From an uncultured Clostridia bacterium (GTDB taxonomy: Bacteria; Bacillota; Clostridia; UBA1381), in the NCBI GenBank assembly GCA_945948775.1, contig CAMFCK010000069.1, positions 1-5,616 of the forward strand: a stretch of DNA of 5,616 bases. Reading direction: 5' to 3'. Position numbers and translations under genes: made by a program. The notes beneath the pieces were generated by a model. The model was not told the DNA's origin. It made no database searches and was given only the letters and a program-made list of their open reading frames with translations. This document shows, in pieces, positions 1 to 5,616 of this stretch (position 1 is its first letter; each line of letters opens with the position of its first letter).

Positions 1-23
1 TTTGACAATAGTCATAATTTTTC

Positions 24-48
24 CAAATGCGATTGAAAATCGCATTTG
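24..48. repeat. 11-bp perfect inverted repeat (hairpin or operator)
   Basis: The arm CAAATGCGATT (24-34) is followed by the loop GAA (35-37) and the exact reverse complement AATCGCATTTG (38-48). In RNA this would form an 11-bp stem with a three-base loop. No run of T follows it (the next bases are TTCAGTAGG), and the reverse strand has no T run after the stem either, so it is a poor rho-independent terminator in both directions. It could be the remnant of an upstream gene's terminator, an operator, or a 5' or 3' mRNA structure. The repeat itself is directly visible; its role is unknown. Confidence 0.7.
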
Positions 49-76
49 TTCAGTAGGCATTATTTATAATAAAATA

Positions 77-108
77 AATTAAGAAATTCGCACCAAATTT
101 CTTTAATT
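77..108. repeat. AT-rich imperfect inverted repeat upstream of the promoter
   Basis: AAGAAATT (81-88) and AATTTCTT (96-103) are perfect inverted arms separated by seven bases. Allowing one bulged T at 104, the arms extend by AATT on each side (77-80 and 105-108). The element lies just upstream of the -35 box at 114-119, where an activator or repressor could bind. AT-rich sequence produces such repeats by chance fairly often, so a regulatory role is only a suggestion. Confidence 0.4.
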
Positions 109-113
109 AATCA

Positions 114-142
114 TTGAATAAACAGGAAATATGTGCTATACT
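114..142 (+). promoter_or_regulatory. SigA-type extended -10 promoter for the DUF2264 gene
   Basis: The -35 box TTGAAT (114-119) matches TTGACA at four of six positions. It is followed by a 17-base spacer and the -10 box TATACT (137-142), which matches TATAAT at five of six. The triplet TGC directly before the -10 box gives the extended -10 motif. Transcription would start near 149-150, leaving a leader of roughly 30 bases. As no obvious terminator lies downstream, this promoter may also feed the yqeG-aroE-aroK genes. The call rests on consensus matching only. Confidence 0.75.
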
Positions 143-148
143 GTAGCA
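134..148. promoter_or_regulatory. Short inverted repeat over the -10 box, possible operator
   Basis: TGCTA (134-138) and TAGCA (144-148) are perfect inverted arms around TACTG, and they cover the -10 box and its TG extension. A repressor bound here would block RNA polymerase, which would suit an inducible catabolic gene. The arms are only five bases each, so chance is a real alternative. No regulator gene is visible in the window. Confidence 0.3.
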
Positions 149-167
149 TAGGATAACTATGAACGGC

Positions 168-174
168 GGGAGGT
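168..174 (+). promoter_or_regulatory. Ribosome binding site of the DUF2264 gene
   Basis: GGGAGGT lies seven bases before the ATG at 182 and is nearly a full match to the anti-Shine-Dalgarno sequence. It fixes the start of the first gene. Confidence 0.85.
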
Positions 175-181
175 AACAGCA

Positions 182-1876
182 ATGCACAGCAAAAAGGATT
201 ATGAGGATTTAATGCTTAAGATACTCAATCCCTTAAAGCCGTATTATTCTGAGGGAAAGGCATATCTGAATATAGGAAGCACAGCGGCGGTTTACCGTGA
301 CAAAGCAGCTTGGATAGAGGGATTTTCACGTCCGTTATGGGCGCTGGCACCGTATTATGCGCACCCCGAAAACAAGGACGACAGCTTTGCAAAAATCTAT
401 CTTGAGGGGCTTAAAAACGGTACAAACCCTTTCCATCGCGAGTATTGGGGAGAAATTTGCGACTATGATCAGGTCATAGTCGAGATGGCTGCAATGGGAT
501 TAGCCCTGATTTTGGCGCCTGATACCTTCTTTTACTCTATGAACGAGCAGGAGCAAAGGAATTTTGCTTCGTGGCTTTATACCATAAACGACCACAAATA
601 TCCCGAAAACAACTGGGTAATGTTCCAGGTTATAGTAAATATCGGACTTAAAAATGTCAATATGCCCTATAATGACAGCATGATTGAATGGGGCATAAAA
701 AAGCTTGATGAATGGTATCTTGGAGACGGCTGGTATACCGATGGCATTACACAGCATACGGATTATTATGTTCCGTTTGCAATACATTTTTACAGCCTTA
801 TTTATGCAAAATACATAGAAAAGGCTTACCCCGACCGCAGCAACCGGATAAAAGAGCGTGCAGGCCTTTTTGCAAAGGATTTCATATATTGGTTTGATAA
901 AAACGGCGCTGCCGTTGCCTACGGCAGGTCGCTGACCTATCGGTTTGCGCAAGCCGCATTCTGGTCTGCGCTCGTATGGGCGGACGCATCGCCCTTCTCT
1001 CCCGGTGTGTTCAAAGGAATTATCAACCGTAATCTGGAGGATTGGATGCGCGCGCCAATATTTGATAAATCAGGGCTTTTGACCATAGGCTACAAATATC
1101 CCAATCTGCTCATGTCCGAGTACTACAACGCGCCCGGCTCACCATACTGGGCAATGAAAACCTTTTTGCTTCTTGCGCTTCCGGCAGATCATGAATTTTT
1201 CAGCGTTGCAGAAGCTCCTCTGCCTGAGCTTGAATCTGTACGTCCTGTGCCTGCGGCAAAAATGATACTGACAAACAGCGCCGATAACGCCGTTATATAT
1301 CCAAACGGTCTCGGAAACGGCGCAAAGCTTTGTCAGATACCGGAAAAATACGCAAAATTTGCATATTCCTCAAAGTACGGCTTTTCGGTATCGCGTTCAG
1401 CGCGGTGCATAGAGGAGGCTTCGGCAGATTCTGCGCTTTCCTTTGACGTAAAGGGCTTTATATATGTGAATATGGTGTCAAAATCGGCAGAGCTTCTGAG
1501 CGATAAGCGCATTAAAATTGAATGGTCTCCATGCGAAGGCATAGAGGTTGAAACCATCATCACTCCTTATGAAAATTCGCACAAGCGCGAGCATACGATA
1601 AAGGCGGCATTCTCCTGTACTGCATATGACGCAGGTTTTGCAGTTGCATGGCTGGACACAGATACTAAAACAAGCTGCTCTGAGGGCGAAGCGTCTGTTG
1701 TATCGCCAAACGGCGGCTGCCGCATTTATTCGGAATACGGCGAAGGCATTATCATCAACGCACAGCCGAATACAAACCTTATATTTAATCATACGAAAAT
1801 TCCTGCTGTTAAATATAATATTCCCATAGGAGAGTCAAAAATCTCATCAATGATTTATGAAATCCCCTGTGAGTGA
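182..1876 (+). CDS. DUF2264 domain-containing protein, probable carbohydrate-active enzyme
   Basis: This 564-residue protein has the hallmarks of the DUF2264 family. The N-terminal part (about residues 5-340) is helical and rich in aromatic residues, with the family-like segment SRPLWALAPYYA (49-60), FHREYWG (84-90), ENNWVMF (142-148), DGWYTDG (182-188), YYVPFAIHFY (195-204), YGRSLTYRF (247-255) and NAPGSPYWAMK (316-326). This pattern suits an alpha/alpha toroid fold like that of many glycoside hydrolases and polysaccharide lyases. The rest (about 350-564) looks beta-rich, as in the C-terminal sandwich domains of such enzymes. There is no signal peptide or membrane segment, so it should act in the cytoplasm, perhaps on an imported oligosaccharide. 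From memory, some relatives are classed in CAZy as GH154 beta-glucuronidases; I could not verify this, and the substrate here is unknown. The start is fixed by GGGAGGT seven bases upstream. It has its own promoter at 114-142 and no sugar transporter or regulator beside it in the window. Confidence 0.85.
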   Translation: MHSKKDYEDLMLKILNPLKPYYSEGKAYLNIGSTAAVYRDKAAWIEGFSRPLWALAPYYAHPENKDDSFAKIYLEGLKNGTNPFHREYWGEICDYDQVIVEMAAMGLALILAPDTFFYSMNEQEQRNFASWLYTINDHKYPENNWVMFQVIVNIGLKNVNMPYNDSMIEWGIKKLDEWYLGDGWYTDGITQHTDYYVPFAIHFYSLIYAKYIEKAYPDRSNRIKERAGLFAKDFIYWFDKNGAAVAYGRSLTYRFAQAAFWSALVWADASPFSPGVFKGIINRNLEDWMRAPIFDKSGLLTIGYKYPNLLMSEYYNAPGSPYWAMKTFLLLALPADHEFFSVAEAPLPELESVRPVPAAKMILTNSADNAVIYPNGLGNGAKLCQIPEKYAKFAYSSKYGFSVSRSARCIEEASADSALSFDVKGFIYVNMVSKSAELLSDKRIKIEWSPCEGIEVETIITPYENSHKREHTIKAAFSCTAYDAGFAVAWLDTDTKTSCSEGEASVVSPNGGCRIYSEYGEGIIINAQPNTNLIFNHTKIPAVKYNIPIGESKISSMIYEIPCE

Positions 1877-1905
1877 GCTATGACGAATATAGCAGATTTT
1901 ACATC

Positions 1906-1913
1906 AAGAGGAG
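1906..1913 (+). promoter_or_regulatory. Ribosome binding site of yqeG
   Basis: AAGAGGAG lies 12 bases before the GTG at 1926, which is rather long spacing. No in-frame ATG lies closer, and the protein from the GTG begins as YqeG proteins usually do, so the GTG is the likely start. Confidence 0.6.
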
Positions 1914-1925
1914 CGAAAAAACAAG

Positions 1926-2441
1926 GTGTTTAAAAAATTTTATCCCGATTACCGCTTTCGGACGGTAGATGATATTCCGGACGGCTTTTTTACAGACAAT
2001 AATATAAAGTATGCCGTACTGGATATTGACAACACGCTTGTACCGTACACCGCGGCGGCGCCGGACGAGCGCGCGCTGCGTTTCCTTAAAAGGCTTGAAG
2101 GACTTGGAATAGGATACTGCTTTGTTTCAAATAATCATGCCGACCGCGTAGAGCAATTCTGCGCGGGGCTTAGTATTTTTTATATATCCAAGGCGCGCAA
2201 GCCCTTTCGCGGCGGCATTTACCGCGCCATGCGGCATATGGGCGCCGCAAGGAATAACACAGTTCTTATAGGAGATCAGGTCTTTACCGATATATACTCT
2301 GCAAACCGCGCGGGTATTCTTTCGGTCATGGTTGACCCGATTGAAGCGAAGGAAACACCGTTTTTCGGATTTAAAAGAGCAATGGAAAAAATAGTATTAC
2401 GCAACTACAGAAACGGAAGTGAATACAATGCCGGAAATTGA
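1926..2441 (+). CDS. yqeG: YqeG family HAD IIIA-type phosphatase
   Basis: The product is 171 residues, close to the roughly 170 usual for YqeG proteins. The haloacid dehalogenase motifs are all present. Motif I is DIDNT (33-37), with D33 as the expected nucleophile and D35 as the general acid/base. Motif II is the serine of VSNN (67-70). The motif III lysine lies in SKARKP (88-93). Motif IV is GDQ..TD (116-122), which binds magnesium. There is no large cap domain, as expected for subclass III. It should be a soluble phosphatase of unsettled substrate; annotation as a phosphatidylglycerophosphate phosphatase has been used for relatives, but this sequence does not settle that. Translation starts at GTG 1926, and the 3' end overlaps aroE by 14 bases, which suggests coupling. 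In Bacillus subtilis yqeG lies close to the shikimate dehydrogenase gene with the GTPase gene yqeH between them. Here yqeH is absent. Confidence 0.88.
   Translation: MFKKFYPDYRFRTVDDIPDGFFTDNNIKYAVLDIDNTLVPYTAAAPDERALRFLKRLEGLGIGYCFVSNNHADRVEQFCAGLSIFYISKARKPFRGGIYRAMRHMGAARNNTVLIGDQVFTDIYSANRAGILSVMVDPIEAKETPFFGFKRAMEKIVLRNYRNGSEYNAGN
2415..2421 (+). promoter_or_regulatory. Ribosome binding site that favours the aroE ATG start
   Basis: GGAAGTG lies six bases before ATG 2428. An in-frame GTG at 2419 would overlap this site and has no Shine-Dalgarno sequence at good spacing of its own. ATG 2428 is therefore preferred over GTG 2419, a difference of three residues. Confidence 0.55.
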
Positions 2442-3267
2442 CGCAAAAACGAAGCTGCTTGCGATAATAGGCGAGCCTGTGGAACATTCAAAATCGCCGC
2501 AGATGCACAAATGCTTTGCCGAGCTTACATCAAGCAATTATATATACACCGCGTTCAACGTGAAAAAGGAACAGCTTGGGGCTGCAATAGAAGGAATACG
2601 CGCGCTAGGTATTGCCGGAGTGAATGTGACCGCTCCGCATAAATTTGAAGTGATGCAGTATCTCGATGAGATCTCGGATCAGGCACGGCGTCTCGGCTCT
2701 GTAAATACCGTTGTCAACCGCGGCGGAAAGCTGACAGGCTATAATACCGATGCACAGGGCTTCTACCGCTCGCTTTTGAGAGCCGGAATAGAGATTAAGG
2801 ATAAGGATATACTTATTTTCGGTGCCGGAGGCGCAACGCAGCCGGTAGCGGTACTCTTTGCGGAGGTCGGAGCCAAATCCATAACCGTAGTTAACCGCAC
2901 GAAGGCGCGCGCCGAAAGGCTAGCGGAATATGTGCGTAAGGTCAGCGGATATGACATTAAAACCGAAAGAGTTCTTGCACATTACGACGTTGTTATAAAT
3001 ACCACCTCAGCAGGCATGGAGCCGCAGATAGGCATTCTGCCCTGTGATGATATGGATTTTATAGATGAAAATACCGCCTGTGCGGATATGATCTATAATC
3101 CTTGGGAAACGCGCTTTCTTGCCGAGGCGAAAAAACGCGGCGCAAATACGGTAAACGGCTTGGGTATGCTGATATATCAAGGGATAATCGCCTTTGAGCT
3201 TTTCACCGGCAGGCAGCTTCCGCCGCAGGCTTATGAGGCTGCCGAAAGGGTGGTGCGTCCGCAATGA
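2428..3267 (+). CDS. aroE: Shikimate dehydrogenase (NADP+), AroE
   Basis: This enzyme reduces 3-dehydroshikimate to shikimate with NADPH, in the cytoplasm, as the fourth step of the common aromatic pathway. From ATG 2428 it has 279 residues, a normal length. Substrate-binding residues are visible in SKSP (21-24), in TAPHK (68-72, with K72 the catalytic lysine), at N93 in SVNT, at D108 in YNTD (the catalytic aspartate), and at Q251 in NGLGMLIYQG (242-252 region). The nucleotide fold starts with GAGGA (132-136). NRT (156-158), followed by basic residues, suits NADP rather than NAD. NTTSAGM (191-197) and YNPWET (223-228) complete the family signature. All key residues are present, so it should be active, and these features favour true AroE over the quinate/shikimate variant YdiB. 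It overlaps yqeG by 14 bases and aroK by 4 (ATGA). Confidence 0.96.
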   Translation: MPEIDAKTKLLAIIGEPVEHSKSPQMHKCFAELTSSNYIYTAFNVKKEQLGAAIEGIRALGIAGVNVTAPHKFEVMQYLDEISDQARRLGSVNTVVNRGGKLTGYNTDAQGFYRSLLRAGIEIKDKDILIFGAGGATQPVAVLFAEVGAKSITVVNRTKARAERLAEYVRKVSGYDIKTERVLAHYDVVINTTSAGMEPQIGILPCDDMDFIDENTACADMIYNPWETRFLAEAKKRGANTVNGLGMLIYQGIIAFELFTGRQLPPQAYEAAERVVRPQ

Positions 3268-3773
3268 AGAATATAGTGCTAACAGGCTTTATGGCATCGG
3301 GAAAGAGCACCATCGGCAGAGAATTGTCCGCAATAAGCGGAATGGAATTTGTTGATACTGACGAGCTGGTAGAAAAAAGCGAAGGAATTACTATAAATGA
3401 GATATTCGCGCGCTTCGGCGAGGAATATTTTCGTGACCGCGAAAGCGCGGCTGTCGCTATGGCTGCAGAAAAAAGCGGTGCGGTAATTGCAACAGGCGGC
3501 GGCGCGGTACTGCGGCATGAAAATATTGAATTACTGCGTAAAAACGGTGTTGTGTTTAATCTTGAGCCGAGCGCGGCAGTAATCTGCGAACGTCTGAACG
3601 GTGCAAGAGCAAGCCGTCCGCTTCTGGCAGGAGAGGAGCTTGAGGCGGTTCTGGAACGGTTTCGCAAAAGGCAGCCGTATTATGACAACTGCGATTGTAA
3701 GATATATGTATCCAACAGCAGAACGCCGCGCGAATTTGCCGTTGAAATTTTAGAACATATGAAAAGCATTTAA
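3264..3773 (+). CDS. aroK: Shikimate kinase, AroK
   Basis: This enzyme phosphorylates shikimate at the 3-hydroxyl using ATP, the step straight after AroE. The 169 residues match the usual size. The Walker A loop is GFMASGKS (8-15). Shikimate-binding residues appear in DTD (31-33), in FRDRE (56-60, with R57 the likely shikimate-binding arginine) and in the glycine triplet GGG (78-80). The lid contains ASRPLL (116-121) with the conserved RP pair. The C-terminal RQPYY segment (136-140) is typical of the family. The ATG at 3264 overlaps the aroE stop codon as ATGA, the classic arrangement for translational coupling, and a GGGTGG stretch about ten bases upstream (3248-3253) may assist. Neighbouring enzymes of the same pathway in one transcript support the assignment. 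Confidence 0.96.
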   Translation: MKNIVLTGFMASGKSTIGRELSAISGMEFVDTDELVEKSEGITINEIFARFGEEYFRDRESAAVAMAAEKSGAVIATGGGAVLRHENIELLRKNGVVFNLEPSAAVICERLNGARASRPLLAGEELEAVLERFRKRQPYYDNCDCKIYVSNSRTPREFAVEILEHMKSI

Positions 3774-3793
3774 AACACGGAAAGGAAGGTCAT

Positions 3794-4648
3794 ATGAGAG
3801 CAGTATTCGGAGCTGCCGGCAACAGCGACAGCTTTTATAAGGAAGGACACAAGGCGTCGGAGGAAATGCCTGCATGGCTTGCGGCACGAGGTCTTGACGC
3901 TTATGAATATCAGTGCGGCAATGGAGTACGCTGCGGTGCCGCTACCGCCGGGAAAATACAAAAAGCGGCAGAGCAAGCAGGCATAAGGCTTTCGGTACAT
4001 TCCCCGTATTATATCAATCTTGCTACGCCGGACGAGGAAAAGCGGCTCGGCAGCATTAATTATATTATGCAGACGCTTGAGCTTGCGGCGCTGTTCAAAT
4101 CGGACAGAATAGTAGTTCACAGCGGCGCAATCGGCAAGCTCACGCGTGAAGAAGCGCTTGCCTATGCCAAAAAGACTCTTGCCGCGGCTCGTGCAGAAGC
4201 GGTTTCGCGAGGGCTCGGCGGTATACATCTTTGCATAGAAACGATGGGCAAGATAAATCAGCTCGGCGACTTTGACGAGGTGATGGAGCTTTGCCGTGAG
4301 GATGACAGCTATCTTCCGTGCATAGATTTCGGACACCTTAACGCAAGGACGCACGGCACTTTAAAATCCAAGCAGGATTACGCCGTGCTTCTTGATAAAA
4401 TGGAGGACAGGCTCGGAAAAGACCGGGCAGGAATTTTCCACTGTCACTTTTCCAAGATAGAATATACCGTCGGCGGAGAAAAAAAGCATCTGACCTTTGA
4501 TGATGAGATATTCGGACCTGAATTTGAACCGCTCGGCGAGCTTTTGTATGAGCGCAGCCTTGCGCCGACAATAATCTGCGAATCGGCAGGAACACAGGCT
4601 GAGGACGCGCTTTATATGAAGCAGTCATATCTTGCGTGCGGAAAATAA
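3794..4648 (+). CDS. TIM-barrel protein of the endonuclease IV (AP endonuclease 2) superfamily
   Basis: The 284-residue length nearly equals that of E. coli endonuclease IV (285). Its metal-ligand positions largely match: H69 in SVHSPYYINL, H109 in VVHSG, E149 in CIETMGK, D178 and H181 in CIDFGH, H216 or H218 in FHCHFSK, H232 in KKHLTF and E263 in ICESAG. The position matching the aspartate two residues before the late histidine (D229 of the E. coli protein, from memory) appears to be K230, so the trinuclear zinc site may be incomplete. The family includes abasic-site nucleases and sugar isomerase-like enzymes. The strong match around H69 favours a nuclease-type ancestor, but DNA repair activity is unproven. 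It is soluble, with no signal peptide. The ATG at 3794 follows AGGAAGG (3783-3789) and lies 20 bases after aroK, so it is probably in the same operon, although its job has no evident link to aromatic synthesis. Confidence 0.8.
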   Translation: MRAVFGAAGNSDSFYKEGHKASEEMPAWLAARGLDAYEYQCGNGVRCGAATAGKIQKAAEQAGIRLSVHSPYYINLATPDEEKRLGSINYIMQTLELAALFKSDRIVVHSGAIGKLTREEALAYAKKTLAAARAEAVSRGLGGIHLCIETMGKINQLGDFDEVMELCREDDSYLPCIDFGHLNARTHGTLKSKQDYAVLLDKMEDRLGKDRAGIFHCHFSKIEYTVGGEKKHLTFDDEIFGPEFEPLGELLYERSLAPTIICESAGTQAEDALYMKQSYLACGK

Positions 4649-4652
4649 AAGT

Positions 4653-4678
4653 CGGAATGCCGCTTTTGCGGCGGAATG
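4653..4678 (+). repeat. GC hairpin flanked by a 7-base direct repeat in the gap before the ATP-grasp gene
   Basis: GCCGC (4659-4663), TTTT (4664-4667) and GCGGC (4668-4672) make a perfect 5-bp stem with a four-base loop. CGGAATG occurs on both sides (4653-4659 and 4672-4678). No T run follows, so a rho-independent terminator is unlikely. The second repeat copy runs into the GGAG ribosome binding site (4678-4681), so the hairpin sits right beside the initiation region of the next gene. It may affect mRNA stability or translation, or be a small duplication without function. Confidence 0.5.
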
Positions 4679-4681
4679 GAG
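4678..4681 (+). promoter_or_regulatory. Ribosome binding site of the ATP-grasp gene
   Basis: GGAG lies six bases before the ATG at 4688. With the continuous frame after it, this fixes the start of a gene whose end is outside the window. Confidence 0.7.
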
Positions 4682-4687
4682 TTAGTT

Positions 4688-5616
4688 ATGATTTTTAAAG
4701 AAGCGGAATTTATCCCTGTTTTATTCGGAAACGATATAAATGTTTACAGCGTGGCACGGGCATTCTATGAGGAATACGGCGTACGCTCGCGCGGCTTCGG
4801 CAAGGCTCTGCAGGGGCCGTGCTACCGTTCGAAGCTGCTGGAGTTCACACAGGTGGACAAGCTCGATACAAAGGAGGTTATCACCGTTGTATTAAATCAG
4901 CTTGCCGGTGCGAATAAGGATAAAAAAATACTGGCAATCGGCTGCGGCGACAGCTATGTAAAAGCAATTGCTACTGCGCGCGAGGAGCTTGCAGACAATA
5001 TTATAGTGCCGTATGCAGACTATGCCTTTCTCGATTCTTTGATGGATAAGGAGCGGTTTTATGCTTTGTGCGAAAAGCATGGCATCGACTATCCGCACAC
5101 CTATGTTGTTACCGGACAGAACTACAAGAATGCAGAGCCGCCCTTCCCCGCTCCGTATATATTAAAGCCGGCAAATCAGGTGATGTATTATGCTCATAAG
5201 TTTGACGCTCAGAAAAAGGTGTTTCTGCTTGAAAGTGCCAAGGAGCTTTCGGACACTCTTGAAAAGACCTATGCCGCCGGATATACCGACCACATGATCG
5301 TGCAGGAATTTATTCCGGGCGACGATACCAATATGCGCGTTTTAACCAGCTATTCCGACAAAAACGCAAGCGTTCGCATGATGTGCCTCGGGCATGTGCT
5401 TTTAGAGGAGCATACGCCGTATGGGATAGGCAATCATGCAGTCATTATAACCGAGGATAATCCGGAGCTTTATGCGAAATTCAAAAAGCTACTTGAGGAG
5501 ATCAATTATACAGGTTTCTCCAACTTTGACATTAAATATGACAGCCGTGACGGAAAATACAAGGCTTTTGAAATCAATACGCGTCAAATACTTTCCGACT
5601 ATTATGTCACCGGTTC
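4688..5616 (+). CDS. ATP-grasp carboxylate-amine ligase, D-aspartate ligase-like (3' partial)
   Basis: The frame is open from ATG 4688 to the window edge (309 whole codons) with no stop, so the C-terminus is missing. The N-terminus EFIPVLFGNDINVYSVAR (7-24) resembles the start of D-aspartate ligases of Enterococcus and Lactobacillus type, as I recall them. The ATP-grasp fold is clear: ATP-binding K160 in YILKP, then VQEFIPGDD (205-213), NFDIKYD (279-285), and the metal-binding FEINTR (294-299) with E295 and N297. Such enzymes activate a carboxylate as acyl phosphate and join it to an amine. The D-aspartate ligases add D-Asp to the peptidoglycan precursor side chain, but other members have unknown substrates. 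No aspartate racemase gene is visible nearby; one could follow downstream. It lies 39 bases after the TIM-barrel gene. The family is well supported, the substrate is not. Confidence 0.8.
   Translation, partial: MIFKEAEFIPVLFGNDINVYSVARAFYEEYGVRSRGFGKALQGPCYRSKLLEFTQVDKLDTKEVITVVLNQLAGANKDKKILAIGCGDSYVKAIATAREELADNIIVPYADYAFLDSLMDKERFYALCEKHGIDYPHTYVVTGQNYKNAEPPFPAPYILKPANQVMYYAHKFDAQKKVFLLESAKELSDTLEKTYAAGYTDHMIVQEFIPGDDTNMRVLTSYSDKNASVRMMCLGHVLLEEHTPYGIGNHAVIITEDNPELYAKFKKLLEEINYTGFSNFDIKYDSRDGKYKAFEINTRQILSDYYVTG

Larger units (their letters stand above)
1..181. other. AT-rich non-coding control region upstream of the DUF2264 gene
   Basis: No credible reading frame covers this stretch. It is strongly AT-rich compared with the genes that follow. 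It contains an 11-bp perfect inverted repeat (24-48), an 8-bp inverted repeat with a bulged extension (77-108), a promoter (114-142) with a short inverted repeat over its -10 box (134-148), and a ribosome binding site (168-174). The end of any upstream gene lies outside the window, so whether the left part is a 3' flank or a divergent promoter region cannot be decided. Confidence 0.75.

Noticed and set aside
2..7. Perfect TTGACA -35 box at the left edge
   Set aside because: The bases at the proper distance (AAATGC, 25-30) are not a -10 box, and CATAAT (13-18) is only five bases away, so no promoter can be built on it.
65..70. Perfect TATAAT box
   Set aside because: No -35-like sequence lies 16-18 bases upstream and there is no TG extension. 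It sits in general AT-rich sequence, and the promoter at 114-142 is much better.
500..952. Open reading frame of 150 codons on the minus strand
   Set aside because: It lies wholly inside the well-supported DUF2264 gene, shows no recognisable family, and its composition looks like antisense translation.
1877..1893. GCTAT/ATAGC hairpin as a terminator after the DUF2264 gene
   Set aside because: The stem is five mostly AT pairs with a seven-base loop and only four T residues several bases after it, too weak for a terminator.
2419..2427. GTG 2419 as the aroE start
   Set aside because: It overlaps the best Shine-Dalgarno sequence (GGAAGTG, 2415-2421), which is well spaced for ATG 2428. It remains a minor possibility.
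3203..3667. Open reading frame of 154 codons on the minus strand, opposite aroE and aroK
   Set aside because: It is Ser/Ala/Arg-rich low-complexity translation antisense to two certain genes.
3770..4354. Open reading frame of 194 codons on the minus strand
   Set aside because: It lies antisense to the TIM-barrel gene, whose metal-site motifs are clear. The antisense product is rich in Arg, Cys and Tyr without family motifs.
1..5616. Defence system, mobile element, CRISPR array or phage signature
   Set aside because: No transposase, integrase, spaced repeat array, toxin-antitoxin pair or defence nuclease module is visible. The endonuclease IV-like protein alone does not make such a system.

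Overview
The window reads as a chromosomal stretch from a Gram-positive bacterium, most likely a gut-type member of Clostridia (Bacillota). The grounds are a SigA-like promoter, strong GGAGG-type ribosome binding sites, a YqeG-type HAD phosphatase next to aroE (a pairing familiar from Bacillus-type genomes), and an ATP-grasp ligase resembling Gram-positive D-aspartate ligases. The taxon is an inference from gene content. All six genes lie on the + strand and are closely packed. I see no tRNA, rRNA, CRISPR array, transposon or phage gene.

Positions 1-181 are non-coding and AT-rich. They hold three inverted repeats and one convincing promoter (TTGAAT, 17 bases, extended -10 TGC-TATACT) that drives the first gene. 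Positions 182-1876 encode a 564-residue DUF2264 protein, probably a cytoplasmic carbohydrate-active enzyme. After a 49-base gap come a YqeG-family HAD phosphatase (1926-2441), shikimate dehydrogenase aroE (2428-3267) and shikimate kinase aroK (3264-3773). These three overlap (14 bases, then 4 bases), so translation is probably coupled. AroE and AroK catalyse consecutive steps of the shikimate pathway towards chorismate and the aromatic amino acids.

Twenty bases later lies a TIM-barrel protein of the endonuclease IV superfamily (3794-4648). A 39-base gap with a small GC hairpin leads to an ATP-grasp carboxylate-amine ligase (4688 to beyond the window end), cut off after 309 codons.

No gap after position 181 exceeds 50 bases and I found no clear rho-independent terminator, so all six genes could be one transcript from the promoter at 114-142. 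The downstream genes may also have promoters that I cannot see. The window looks like ordinary core metabolism plus poorly characterised enzymes. I found no clear novel system. The points most worth checking are the repeat-rich control region before the DUF2264 gene, the substrate of the DUF2264 protein, the altered metal site of the endonuclease IV-like protein, and the substrate of the ATP-grasp ligase.
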